A stretch of DNA of 50,973 nt from Leptolyngbyaceae cyanobacterium RM1_1_2 (GTDB taxonomy: Bacteria; Cyanobacteriota; Cyanobacteriia; Phormidesmidales; Phormidesmidaceae), in NCBI GenBank assembly GCA_012032345.1, contig JAAUQI010000035.1, positions 1 to 50,973 of the forward strand, given 5' to 3'. Within the stretch, counting starts at the first letter, position 1. Each line of letters starts with the position of its first letter. Shown one piece after another: positions 43,229 to 50,973 of the stretch. The notes beneath the pieces are model-generated. The model did no database searches. It saw nothing but the letters and a program-made list of their open reading frames with translations, and had not been told where the DNA came from. The position numbers were made by a program, and so were the translations under genes.

Positions 43229-43435
43229 CTTCCAACCCCAAAAGAATAAACTGCTTGCCGTATCTTGGCCTAAGTGCGCTGCTAAGCGACAGCTTTGTAC
43301 GAATTGTTTAGCATTTATGGTTCTCAATCCCCGTAGTGAGCATGATCTGCGATGCGAAATACTGCTTGCGATCGCCCCGTCAGCGATTCTCGCATTGCTA
43401 AACTATATTTGAGTTCTAACTTGCGGGGCTGGCTA

Positions 43436-44020
43436 ATGAAAATCATGAGAAGAGCAATTCTTGCTTGCCAATGGGTACCTTTAAGGCCATTGGCCTTGTG
43501 CTGGCCCGTAACGGCTGCTTTGCTGTGGGCTAGCTGTTCTGTAGGCTATTTGGAGTCATCTTCGACCTCATCAGCCTCAGCACCTGCAGAGGTATCAAGT
43601 GCTGCAATTGCTGAAGGATTGGCCGCAGAGGCCGAGGTTACAGATATGGCGCAAATAATTTATCAGCAGGTGAATGAATTTCGGCGATCGCAAGGATTAG
43701 AGCCATTAGCACTAGAGTCAGTGATTTCGGTACAGGCTAACCAGCATAGCGAAACAATGGCTCAAAGTAGCAGCCTCAGCCATGATGGTTTTGAGCAAAG
43801 GATTAATACCATTCGCCAATCACTACCGCTCCGGTCGGCGGCAGAAAACGTGGCTTTTAATTCTGGCTTTAACAATCCGGCTGAACAGGCAGTAGAAGGC
43901 TGGAAGAATAGCCCCGGCCACCGTCAAAACATGCTCGGAAACTTTAGCAAGACGGGGATAGGCATTTCTCAAAATGAGCAGGGAGAATACTATTTCACCC
44001 AGATTTTTGGTCAGCCGTAG
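43436..44020 (+). CDS. CAP/SCP-domain lipoprotein
   Basis: A CAP-superfamily protein of about 194 aa. The N terminus has a long hydrophobic signal ending in a lipobox-like WASCSVG, then a Ser/Ala-rich linker, then the CAP domain: VNEFRRSQGLEPLALESV, a His in LSHDGFEQRI, AENVAFN, WKNSPGHRQNMLGNF and FTQIFG. The residues matching the CAP cavity (H, E, H) are present. Secreted or membrane-anchored bacterial CAP proteins are widespread and of largely unknown role. ATG 43436 is preferred over the ATG at 43352 because the hydrophobic signal begins there. Confidence 0.85.
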   Translation: MKIMRRAILACQWVPLRPLALCWPVTAALLWASCSVGYLESSSTSSASAPAEVSSAAIAEGLAAEAEVTDMAQIIYQQVNEFRRSQGLEPLALESVISVQANQHSETMAQSSSLSHDGFEQRINTIRQSLPLRSAAENVAFNSGFNNPAEQAVEGWKNSPGHRQNMLGNFSKTGIGISQNEQGEYYFTQIFGQP

Positions 44021-44064
44021 CTGCTGTATTTTTGTTTTTAGGTATTGATCAAAGAGTAGCCCTT

Positions 44065-44474
44065 ATGGACGAAAATCCCAGTATTCTTTCTCATGTCTCT
44101 GTGGGCACGAACCAGTTTGAACAGGCGATCGCTTTTACGATCAGGTGCTAACTTCCCTAGGCTATCAGCGAGTAATGGAGCATCCGGGAGCGGTTGCCTA
44201 CGGCAAGCAGTATCCAGAATTTTGGGTGCAGATACCGCTTGACGGGCTGCCCGCTAATGTCGGTAATGGGACTCATATAGGGTTTATTGCTCCCTCAAAA
44301 GCAGCCGTTCAAGCATTCTACGAAGCTGCCCTAGCTGCAGGTGGCGCAGATGAGGGAGCGCCGGGGCCGCGCCCTGATTATGGCGACCCCTACTATGGCT
44401 GTTTTGTCCGCGATCGCGACGGCCATAAAATTGAAGCCGCTTACTGGGAGATGGCTGATGAGCTGTCTAGCTAA
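44065..44474 (+). CDS. VOC/glyoxalase-like protein, frame interrupted by one missing base
   Basis: ATG 44065 starts a VOC-fold protein: ILSHVSVGTNQFEQAIAF. The frame then stops after AIAFTIRC because a T appears to be missing in the T-run at 44134-44137. Adding one T gives AIAFYDQVL and joins the second frame (44145-44474), with GYQRVMEHPG, NGTHIGFIA and DPYYGCFVRDRDGHKIEA, to a 136-aa protein. The VOC metal-binding pattern (H near the start, E or H later) fits the glyoxalase/bleomycin-resistance superfamily. Substrate unknown. The break may be a sequencing deletion. Confidence 0.78.
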
Positions 44475-44496
44475 AGATGGCTCGTTGCGATCGCCC

Positions 44497-45096
44497 TTAG
44501 CGGCGACGAGTCGAAAAACCTTCTGGCAGCAGAGCGCCCTCTAGTCTGGCGTCCTTGAGCTTGGCATCACGGAGGTTGGCACCTCGCAAATCAGCCCCCC
44601 GCAGATCAGCGTCTTTAAAGTCGGCCTGACTGAGATTAGCGTTACGCAGGTCAGCCTCCTTAAATTTGGCCTTTCTCAAATTGGCACTGCGCAGATCGGC
44701 CTCTCTTAAATCTGCTTTCTTAAACTTAGCGTCGCTGAAGTTAGCACCTGCTAGCTGAGCGCAGCTAATATCGGCAGAGTCAAACTTAGCCTTTTCGCCG
44801 TAGACATTTTGCAAATTGGCCCGATGTAGAACAGAGCGCTTGAAGTCAGCCTTGGTTAAATTCGCCCCGTAAAAATTGGCATAGCTGAGGTCGCTGCGGC
44901 CAAATTTGGCTTTTTCTAAATTTTGGCGCGTAAAGCTAGCGTTGCGCAGACTGCTGTGGCTGTAATCCTCTCCATGAGGCGTGCGATCGTAACGGTTATT
45001 GCTAGTCTCGGCGAGGGAACCTAGATATTGCTCTAGGGCACAGCTAATCGGCTGCTGGTCAATGACGACAACCGTCCCTGGTGTCTGATGAACCAA
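44497..45096 (-). CDS. Pentapeptide repeat protein
   Basis: About 20 tandem A(D/N)LXX-type units fill residues 45-190 (for example YANFYGANLTKADFK and DLRGADLRGANLR), forming a right-handed beta-helix. Pentapeptide proteins are numerous in cyanobacteria; their function is mostly unknown. The listed start is TTG 45096. The frame stays open upstream to about 45186 without any ATG and looks coding (TAYEVRQLILV), so the true N terminus may be longer or the gene may be truncated. A few short residues precede the repeat region (VVVIDQQPISCALEQYLG). It ends with a short basic tail (STRRR). Confidence 0.85.
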   Translation of the reverse strand: MVHQTPGTVVVIDQQPISCALEQYLGSLAETSNNRYDRTPHGEDYSHSSLRNASFTRQNLEKAKFGRSDLSYANFYGANLTKADFKRSVLHRANLQNVYGEKAKFDSADISCAQLAGANFSDAKFKKADLREADLRSANLRKAKFKEADLRNANLSQADFKDADLRGADLRGANLRDAKLKDARLEGALLPEGFSTRRR

Positions 45097-45216
45097 AATG
45101 AGCTGCCGTACTTCGTAGGCTGTCTGGACTGAATAAAACTCAGATGTGGTGACGCGAGCAATTTCGCTGTAGCTATAGGTTTCGCGCTATTCTAATACTG
45201 AATCCTCTTTGGCTAC

Positions 45217-45278
45217 CCCCGATTAGGCTGGGCAAACACCGTTTGCCCCTAGGCAAGTCACCTATCTTTGAATCGGGG
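45217..45278 (-). terminator. Nested hairpin, probable terminator of the split secreted-protein gene
   Basis: CCCCGATT at 45217-45224 pairs with AATCGGGG at 45271-45278. Inside lies a perfect 8-bp hairpin GGGCAAAC-ACC-GTTTGCCC (45230-45248). It begins one base after the stop codon of the minus-strand gene ending at 45279. This double structure could end that transcript or act as an RNA processing element. No clear T-run follows on the minus strand. Confidence 0.5.
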
Positions 45279-45629
45279 TTATACGATTCGGATTTGGTAT
45301 AAGCGCTGATCTCGGCGGTTTTGCGAGTCGTAGCGAACCTGAGACACAAACTCTAGGTTGAGATCTGCAACGTTGAAGCTACCAAACTCCTGTCGCAGGC
45401 TGGTGATAGAAACTACTTCGGCAGGCAGCACCAGTTGACCAGCCTGATTCGTAATCAGACGCGCTCCCCGATTGCTATAGAGTAGCCGCCGCTCGCCTCG
45501 ATAGTGAGCATAAATCTGATAGACCGCGTTGGCATAAGAAGTCGTCGGCTTCTCAAACACCTCGAACTGTAATACAAAAGCTTCAAGGTCTTGGTCGTCT
45601 TCATCCACAAGCTGTACGGTACGCAACAC
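45279..45629 (-). CDS. C-terminal part of a secreted protein, after an in-frame stop
   Basis: A 116-aa beta-rich segment, starting LRTVQLVDEDDQDLEAFVLQ and ending YDSQNRRDQRLYQIRIV. It lies in the same reading frame as the signal-peptide frame just upstream (45636-45830), separated only by TGA 45638-45636 and two codons. Together they read as one exported protein of about 180 aa. The GTG at 45629 may serve as an internal start. Family unknown; the fold looks like a small beta domain. The TGA is a substitution-type break, unlike the one-base losses elsewhere in the window. Confidence 0.6.
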   Translation of the reverse strand: MLRTVQLVDEDDQDLEAFVLQFEVFEKPTTSYANAVYQIYAHYRGERRLLYSNRGARLITNQAGQLVLPAEVVSITSLRQEFGSFNVADLNLEFVSQVRYDSQNRRDQRLYQIRIV

Positions 45630-45635
45630 TGCGTC

Positions 45636-45830
45636 TCAACCCTGCTGGCTGTCCTCTGTGTCTTCTACTTCAGCGTCTTCTGTAGCCTGGGTAAAATCTT
45701 GGGCATAAGAGGGCAGGGGCAGTCCCCCAAAGCTGAGGGTGGCTGCCAGCAGGAGGGTAGGTAGTCGCCGCCAGTGGGCGATCGCACTGACAGACCTGGC
45801 AGACCGAATTAAATTATACTGAGATTTCAT
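45636..45830 (-). CDS. Signal-peptide part of the same split secreted protein
   Basis: A 64-aa frame starting MKSQYNLIRSARSVSAIAHW (ATG 45830), with a hydrophobic core (LPTLLLAATLSFGGLPL) and a signal cleavage site at SYAQ. After cleavage only an acidic stretch (TEDAEVEDTEDSQQG) remains before the TGA at 45638-45636. This is unlikely to be a complete protein. The continuing reading frame at 45629-45279 supplies a domain. It is best read as the 5' part of one broken gene. A longer opening from 45914 is also possible. Confidence 0.6.
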   Translation of the reverse strand: MKSQYNLIRSARSVSAIAHWRRLPTLLLAATLSFGGLPLPSYAQDFTQATEDAEVEDTEDSQQG

Positions 45831-45985
45831 ATTCGCTTGCTCCACATAGATCCGTAGCTTGGCCAACCCAGCCTCAAAAACAGCAGGATTAGCTAACCTG
45901 ACCAGCCAGTCCACAGACGGGTTCCTACGAATCAGGGGTCAGTGTGGAGGAAGCTAAATTGACATACTCGCCGTTGACAAGTCAT

Positions 45986-46756
45986 TTATCTATCGGCCAG
46001 AACCTCAGATGTGATCTCAACCTGTTCGGAGCTAAAGCCTGCCTTGATCAAATGAGCCAGGAAAGCGCGATCGCGGTAGCGACCGTCTAGGGCGATCGCT
46101 TGCTGATAGGCTTGTTGGGCTGCTGAGGTCGCCTGCTGACTCCAGTAGGCGATCGCCAGGGCTACCCAGGGATGGGGATTGCTCGGCTCTAGCTCAGTGG
46201 CTTTGAGGGCGTTTTGAATTGCAGCGTCGTAGTCTTGCAGCCGCTGATAGGCTAGGCTCAGATTATAGTAGGCAATTTCGTTGTCTGGCTGAAGCTCAGC
46301 GGCGCGGGTGTGGGCTTTTACCGCAGCTTGCAGATCGCCACTGACTAGATAAACAATGCCCAAGGCGTTTAGCGCGGGGACGGTGTCGGCATCTTGCTGT
46401 AGCGCCTGCTGCAGGGTTTGAGCGGCGGCATTTTCCTGTCCGGCGAGGTGTTCTGTCCAGCCCAGCACCACGTAGCCGTTGGAGTTGTAGGGGTCAAGCG
46501 CTACGGAGGTCTTCAGGGCTGCGATCGCCCGTTCAAAGTTTTGGCGTCCTCTGTACTCTAGACCTCGCTGCCGATAAAAATCGGCGGCTGCGGCGTCAAT
46601 TAAAAAAGGCGGATAGGCTAGCGGTGCCCGACTTAGCGCTGCCGCAATACTGGAGCTAAACGGTGTGGCTGCCGTTGGCCTACAGCTTCCAGCCAGACAG
46701 CCTATCAGCCATAGCCCTAAAACTTCAGTCACCAATGTGGGCTTTCTCAAAATCAA
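45986..46756 (-). CDS. TPR-repeat lipoprotein
   Basis: A 256-aa protein. The N terminus has a hydrophobic signal ending in a lipobox-like LAGSC, so it is probably lipid-anchored. At least four tetratricopeptide repeats follow: RGLEYRGRQNFERAIAAL, NGYVVLGWTEHLAGQ, ALNALGIVYLVSGDLQ, AYYNLSLAYQRLQDYD, and HPWVALAIAYWSQQ. These repeats hold proteins together; the partner is unknown. It lies alone on the minus strand, 185 bp after the methyltransferase gene, and may belong to that transcript. Confidence 0.85.
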   Translation of the reverse strand: MILRKPTLVTEVLGLWLIGCLAGSCRPTAATPFSSSIAAALSRAPLAYPPFLIDAAAADFYRQRGLEYRGRQNFERAIAALKTSVALDPYNSNGYVVLGWTEHLAGQENAAAQTLQQALQQDADTVPALNALGIVYLVSGDLQAAVKAHTRAAELQPDNEIAYYNLSLAYQRLQDYDAAIQNALKATELEPSNPHPWVALAIAYWSQQATSAAQQAYQQAIALDGRYRDRAFLAHLIKAGFSSEQVEITSEVLADR

Positions 46757-46941
46757 AGTAACCTAGCTTTAGAGGAGACATTGAGCTGCGATCGCAAAGC
46801 CGAGTACTACCGTCTCACCGCTGAGGGTGGCTGCCGCTGGATATACCGATACCTTAGTTCAGCTAAAAAGAAAGCTTCATTAAGCTGTAAGAAACCTTTT
46901 CGGCCAGCTAAAATCCTCCATCTGGCGGAATCTATTGAACT

Positions 46942-47568
46942 CTATGCCTTCCGCGCCTGAACCACCTGTAAACTTCCTCCGGCGTAGAGTTTGGGCTGAG
47001 GAACTTGAAAGCCCGCCTGCCGCAGGCGCTCTGGCAAATCAGTTTGAATCAGCTGCCAGGCGGTTTCGGTTTCAAACAGCCAAAGGAAAGCGGCTAGCCC
47101 CGGCCACAGCAGCGGGTTAGTTGGGCGGTGAAAGTCTACCATTGTGAACACACCGCCCGATTTCAGGACTCGATAGACTTCCTGGAAGATTTGCTGTCGC
47201 TGGTCAGGCTTCATCTCATGCATCGCCACGCTGGTGTGTACCAGATCAAAGCGACCATCAGTAAACGGCATCTCTTCGGCCCAGGCCAGCACATAGTCGG
47301 CTTGGGGGACATTATGCTTAGCACGCTCTAGCGATCGCGGTGACGCATCTAGCCCGGTGACATGGTCAGAGAACTCTACCAAAAACTGGGTGGTTTGTCC
47401 GCTACCGCAGCAGAGGTCAAGCACCTGGCTTTCAGGGGAGACGGCTAGCTCTTGCAAGGTCAGATGTCTGAAGCGTCTTTCTCCGCCAACGCTCAGGGCC
47501 GCAGCGCGAGAAATGCTGTCATAGAGCCACTGATAGCGATAGCTTAACGGTCTTAAAAAAGTTGCCAT
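46942..47568 (-). CDS. UbiE/MenG-like class I methyltransferase
   Basis: A 208-aa methyltransferase. The SAM motif is VLDLCCGSGQTTQFL, with GLDASPRSLERA, FDLVHTSVAMHEM and GGVFTMVDFHRP. It resembles the quinone methyltransferase type, with the short N-terminal lid and a hydrophobic stretch (LLWPGLAAFLWLFE) that may touch the membrane. The substrate could be a lipid or prenyl-quinone, but this is a guess. It starts 9 bp after the stop of the GTP cyclohydrolase-like gene, so the two are co-transcribed. Confidence 0.86.
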   Translation of the reverse strand: MATFLRPLSYRYQWLYDSISRAAALSVGGERRFRHLTLQELAVSPESQVLDLCCGSGQTTQFLVEFSDHVTGLDASPRSLERAKHNVPQADYVLAWAEEMPFTDGRFDLVHTSVAMHEMKPDQRQQIFQEVYRVLKSGGVFTMVDFHRPTNPLLWPGLAAFLWLFETETAWQLIQTDLPERLRQAGFQVPQPKLYAGGSLQVVQARKA

Positions 47569-47577
47569 TTTGAGTTC

Positions 47578-48869
47578 TTATACTAAATCACGCCCCTGCA
47601 CGCTAGCTAACTCTGCTGCTGTCAAGCTGCCACTGCCGCTAAAATACCCGGCAGCTTTTTTGGCTTCAATTTCAACCTTAGCGTCAGCCGGAACCAGCTC
47701 ATCTGGAATGGGCACCCGCTCAATAATCTCAATGCCGGAGCGAGTAATAGCGTTATATTTGGTATCGCTCATAGAAACAAAGCGATCGATGCGGGTGATG
47801 CCGAGCCAGTGCAGCACGTCAGGCATGAGTTCTTGAAAACGGACATCTTGCACCCCGGCCACACATTCGGTGCGGGTAAAATAGGCATCGGCGCGATCGC
47901 CGCCTGCCTGTCGCTTACGAGCGTTGTAAACCAAAAATTTAGTGACTTCACCCAAAGCCCGACCCTCTTTACGAAAGTAGACAATGATTCCCGCACCGCT
48001 GGCCTGAGCTGTTTGAATGCAAGCTTCGATGCCGTGGACGAGATAAGGACGACAGGTACAAATATCAGAGCCAAAAACATCGGAGCCGTTGCATTCATCA
48101 TGAACCCGCACCGCCAGCGGACGATTGGGATCAGTAATCGCGCTGAGATCCCCCAGCACATAGACTGTAATTCCCCCAATCGGCGGCAAAAAGACCTGAA
48201 GGTCGGGCCGCGTCACCAGTTCAGGAAACATGCCGCCCGTTTGCTCAAACAGGGCATAGCGCAGATCGTCTTCGGCAATGCCTAACCGCTTGGCCACCCC
48301 CGGCAAATACCAAACCGGCTCGATCGCAGCTTTAGTCACGACTAGGTCTCCCCCCGGCTTCATAATTTTGCCGTCTTCAGCAATTCGGCCTTTTTGCACC
48401 GCTTCTTGCAGTTCGGGGAGCTGAATATGGGCCTGAGTAACTGCAATGGTAGGACGAATGTCGTAACCTTGCTGAATGAAATCCTGGTATATCTCTCCAA
48501 CTAGAGCGCCGAAAGGATCGAGAGATACGATTTGTCGGGATCGGCCCAGCTCAGGTACGGCCCCACAGGTGCAACTGGGGCCGTATCGGTAAAATCTGGT
48601 CGATGATCAGCCTGCAAAGAGCCGCTGGCAACTGCGAGCGCCCGGTAGATAGCATAGGCTCCAGAATGAGTGCCAATCACGTTGCGATGCTCGGGGTCAC
48701 TCAGGCTGGCGACAATTGGCCCCCGACTGAGCGGATCAGCAGATCCCCAGGCAATCGGCAATGCCTGAGAACCCAGGCGGCTAGGGTGAGAGGTCAAAAT
48801 AATGTGGCGCGATCGCCCACTTCCCTGACGTCTAGCTGAACCTACTCCGTTAGCTGTATGCTCCGTCAT
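47578..48869 (-). CDS. GTP cyclohydrolase II-like protein of the URC1 type, frame interrupted
   Basis: Two frames (48869-48501 and 48399-47578, with the linking codons between them) make one protein of about 430 aa once one base is added in the AAA run at 48533-48531. The N-terminal region is RSRHIILTSHPSRLGSQALP and HSGAYAIYRALAVASG. The link then reads DPDKIVSLDPFGALVGE. The C-terminal domain has the GTP cyclohydrolase II pattern: RVHDECNGSDVFGSDICTCR (zinc Cys) and FRKEGRALGEVTKF. The length and long N-terminal region match URC1-type proteins of uracil breakdown rather than riboflavin-synthesis RibA. It is divergent from an NCS2 permease, which supports a nucleobase role. Confidence 0.85.
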
Positions 48870-49117
48870 AGATGCCCTCATTAAGTCATAACGGCTGCAA
48901 AATAAGATCTTAGGCAATTCTGGTACGGTTTGTTGTCTTTCCGAAAGCAAATTAGGCGTGCTTCTATCAGAATCGCGCTTTCAAGCAGGTCTCTGGCTTT
49001 GGTAGGCAGCGTTTGATGGCCTTAGTAGAGGTGGATTTTTAGTATTTTGAACACAATCAATCTCTAAATCCGTACTATGATTGCTGGCGAAATGGCTTCC
49101 TCGCTACAAAACATGAC
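48870..49117. promoter_or_regulatory. Divergent promoter region of the cyclohydrolase and permease genes
   Basis: A 248-bp spacer separates two divergent genes that probably belong to one nucleobase pathway. I see A/T-rich stretches near 49030-49080 but no clear regulator site and no GTA-N8-TAC motif. Confidence 0.45.
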
Positions 49118-50529
49118 ATGAACCCAAACTCTACCCCCCCAGAGACGCTTCCGCCTAGGCAAACAGACCCAGGGCGATCGCCCGATATTTTCAGTTTGAA
49201 GTGCTACAAACCAGCTTCAAAACTGAGACACTGGCTGGAACCATCACCTTCATTACAATGGCCTACATTTTGGTGGTCAACCCCGGTATTCTCTCTAGCG
49301 CTATCTTCCTAAACGAAAGCGGTGATTTGTTTCCACAACTGGTGGTAGCAACGGCGCTCTCAAGTGCGATCGCTACGCTGATTATGGGTTTAATTGCCAA
49401 CTATCCCATTGCCTTAGCTCCAGGAATGGGACTGAACGCATTTTTTGCCTTTTCAGTGGTGCTAGGTTTGGGCATTGACTGGCGCGTAGCCCTAGCGGCA
49501 GTGCTAGTAGAAGGCATTATCTTTATTGCTTTAACCCTGTCGAACCTTCGCAGCGCGATCATTACCGCCATTCCTGAATGCCTCAAACGGGCCACTGCTG
49601 TCGGTATTGGCTTTTTTATTGCCTACATTGCTGTAGCAGGCGATCCGGCCACCGGGGGCGCAGGCATTATTGTGGCTAATGAAGCGACAAAGACGGCCCT
49701 GGGCAGTCTAGCTCAGCCTGAAACGCTGATGGCAATTGTTGGCGTTTTAATCAGCTCAGCTTTCGTTGCCCGTCGCATTAAGGGGGCGCTGCTGTGGGGA
49801 ATTTTGGCCACAGCGCTGGTGGGCTGGATTTTAGGCGTCAGCCCTTGGCCTAATGGCATTGTAGATGTTCCAGTTTGGCCTGGTGACCTGATTGGGCAAG
49901 CCGTTGTCGGCTTAGGGCAGGTTGGCCCCGACTGGGGCAATTTCCTTGCTGTTTTGTTTGTCTTTCTGTTTGTAGATTTGTTTGACACCATTGGTACTCT
50001 TTCCGGTGTCGGCATCCAGGCAGGTTTTATCAATGAGCGGGGCGAACTTCCTAGAGCTAATCAGGCGCTCTTAGCCGATGCTATCGGCACGACTGCGGGC
50101 GCATTTTTAGGAACTTCAACAGTCACAAGCTATATCGAATCTGCGGCTGGCGTTTCTGAAGGCGGACGCTCTGGATTTACTGCTGTGGTGGTGGCAGCTT
50201 TGTTTTTACTGTCGATCTTTTTCATCCCGTTGCTGTCAGCAATTCCGGCCTATGCTACGGCAGCGGCTTTGGTGATTGTTGGGGTTTTGATGGCTGGTAA
50301 TGTCACAGGAATCAACTGGAGCGATCCGGCAGAGTCAATTCCCTGTTTTCTGACTATTTTGTTGATGCCGCTAACCTTCTCGATCGCAGAAGGTCTTGCT
50401 GTCGGTTTTATCACCTATCCGCTGATTAAAGCTTTTCAAGGCAAGGCTGGTGAAATAGGCGTCGCCATCTGGATTTTAGCGGCAGTTTTTATCCTGCGGT
50501 TTGTGCTGATGGGACTAGGCATTGCTTGA
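49118..50529 (+). CDS. NCS2 family nucleobase permease, N terminus frameshifted
   Basis: A permease of 470 aa in the NCS2 family (AzgA/guanine-hypoxanthine type). ATG 49118 starts a cytoplasmic stretch; the frame then shifts at TTT 49195-49197, and the rest runs from about 49201. Adding one T gives DIFSFEVLQTSFKTETLAGT, the usual family start. Conserved blocks: TMAYILVVNPGIL, ALAPGMGLNAFFAF, GIGFFIAYIA, FVDLFDTIGTLSGVG and GTSTVTSYIESAAGVSEGG. About 12-14 transmembrane segments are present. It imports purines or uracil by proton symport; the exact substrate is not certain. The break at its start is consistent with a one-base sequencing loss. Confidence 0.9.
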
Positions 50530-50690
50530 TACAATTTGAAATAAAGATAAAGACTGAATGCTCTAATGAAATTGAATTTGAACAAGCTTTAGAGAAAGTC
50601 TTGTCTTCTGAACAGGTTAGAACGGTAATAGCGAGTTTACTTTCTCAAATTCATGCAGATTTTCCAGAGTCACAGTCTGAGGCTTCATAG
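50526..50690 (+). CDS. Possible small protein overlapping the permease stop, 54 aa
   Basis: A frame starting TTG 50526 overlaps the permease stop (TTGA) and runs to TAG 50688-50690. It reads IQFEIKIKTECSNEIEFEQA and then a helical end with VLSSEQVRTVIASLL. The composition looks protein-like and A/T-rich. The overlap suggests translational coupling. There is no strong ribosome binding site and no recognised family, so this is a weak call. Confidence 0.35.
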   Translation: MIQFEIKIKTECSNEIEFEQALEKVLSSEQVRTVIASLLSQIHADFPESQSEAS

Positions 50691-50791
50691 GTTTAGTATA
50701 CTCAAGTCTAGTTGCTAACAAAACTGGTAATTAGTCGCTGCAACAAAGCTGACCTATTGCGAATGGAGCAAATGTTTGTAGCATAAGGGGC

Positions 50792-50973
50792 ATGACGATT
50801 CAACCGCATCGAGAACCCAACCTCTCGGAAATCGACCCTGAAGAGCAGGGGGCGAGGTATTGGTTTGAGCGCTACTGCGAGCAACGCGCTGAGAGCGAGC
50901 AACTGAAGCAGCGGGTTAAAGAGCTAGAGGAACAGTTGGAGAGCCTCAACGAGAAACTGAGAAAGCTGAGCGA
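50792..50973 (+). CDS. N-terminal part of a probable transposase (cut by window edge)
   Basis: ATG 50792 opens a frame that runs off the window after about 60 codons: MTIQPHREPNLSEIDPEEQG, a WFERY segment, then a coiled coil (LKQRVKELEEQLESL and NEKLRKLS). This pattern of a short polar head plus Leu-rich coiled coil is typical of the start of IS66-like transposases in cyanobacteria. Without the catalytic part the family cannot be proved. It may alternatively be an unrelated coiled-coil protein. Confidence 0.45.
   Translation, partial: MTIQPHREPNLSEIDPEEQGARYWFERYCEQRAESEQLKQRVKELEEQLESLNEKLRKLS

Noticed and set aside
50701-50720. GTCTAGTTGCT shared by 42299-42309 and about 50707-50717, considered as an attachment or IS end
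   Set aside because: An 11-base match with different flanks is not enough; neither side matches the IS630 ends.

Overview
This window looks like a piece of a filamentous or Leptolyngbya-like cyanobacterial chromosome. The HIP1 octamer GCGATCGC recurs throughout. Many genes belong to cyanobacterial families: a CGLD27-like protein, the yqeK-rsfS-CGLD27-asparaginase run, CHASE2 and pentapeptide proteins, and an NtcA-type promoter. I recognised no rRNA, tRNA or CRISPR array.

Layout. (a) 1-1118: the 3' end of an unidentified gene and a secreted hypothetical protein. (b) 1421-7366 (+): an almost complete Nit1C cluster, consisting of an MSMEG_0572-type protein, a nitrilase, the MSMEG_0568-type radical SAM protein, a GNAT, an AIR-synthase-like protein, a glycosyltransferase and an MSMEG_0570-type protein. 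A textbook GTA-N8-TAC NtcA site with a correctly spaced -10 box precedes it, which suggests nitrogen control. (c) 7.4-20.4 kb: housekeeping and accessory genes, including yqeY, a short-chain dehydrogenase, a rhomboid protease, a membrane-anchored NACHT ATPase, the yqeK-rsfS-CGLD27-asparaginase run, and recJ. (d) 20.5-38.8 kb: an extracellular-type contractile injection system (eCIS, Afp/PVC-like). The minus-strand operon encodes a DUF4255 protein, the sheath, four gp19-type tube proteins, two tail-assembly chaperones, a DUF6760-like protein, a CHASE2 membrane protein, a 92-aa protein, a 1.27-kb-residue Pro/Ala/Ser-rich protein, a tube/hub adaptor, a VgrG-like spike and a PAAR-like tip. A divergent plus-strand unit encodes a histidine kinase, a LuxR-type response regulator, a second DUF4255 protein and a 75-aa protein. 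(e) 38.8-51 kb: an ABC substrate-binding lipoprotein, an IS630 element, two methyltransferases, a CAP-domain lipoprotein, a VOC protein, pentapeptide and TPR proteins, a URC1-like GTP cyclohydrolase II facing an NCS2 purine/pyrimidine permease, and the start of a probable transposase.

The most interesting system is the eCIS. It lacks, in this window, the baseplate wedge genes (gp25-, Afp11- and Afp12-like) and the AAA+ ATPase. It carries an output-less CHASE2 sensor inside the structural operon and is paired with a two-component system. A short C-terminal helix is shared by the giant Pro-rich protein and the 92-aa protein.

Caution: eight genes or ORF pairs (NACHT, recJ tail, Pro-rich eCIS protein, tail chaperone, IS630 transposase, VOC, GTP cyclohydrolase II, NCS2 permease) are broken in the same sense. 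Each becomes one continuous frame if a single base is added. Except for the transposase, where programmed slippage is likely, this pattern suggests uncorrected one-base deletions in the assembly rather than independent gene decay.
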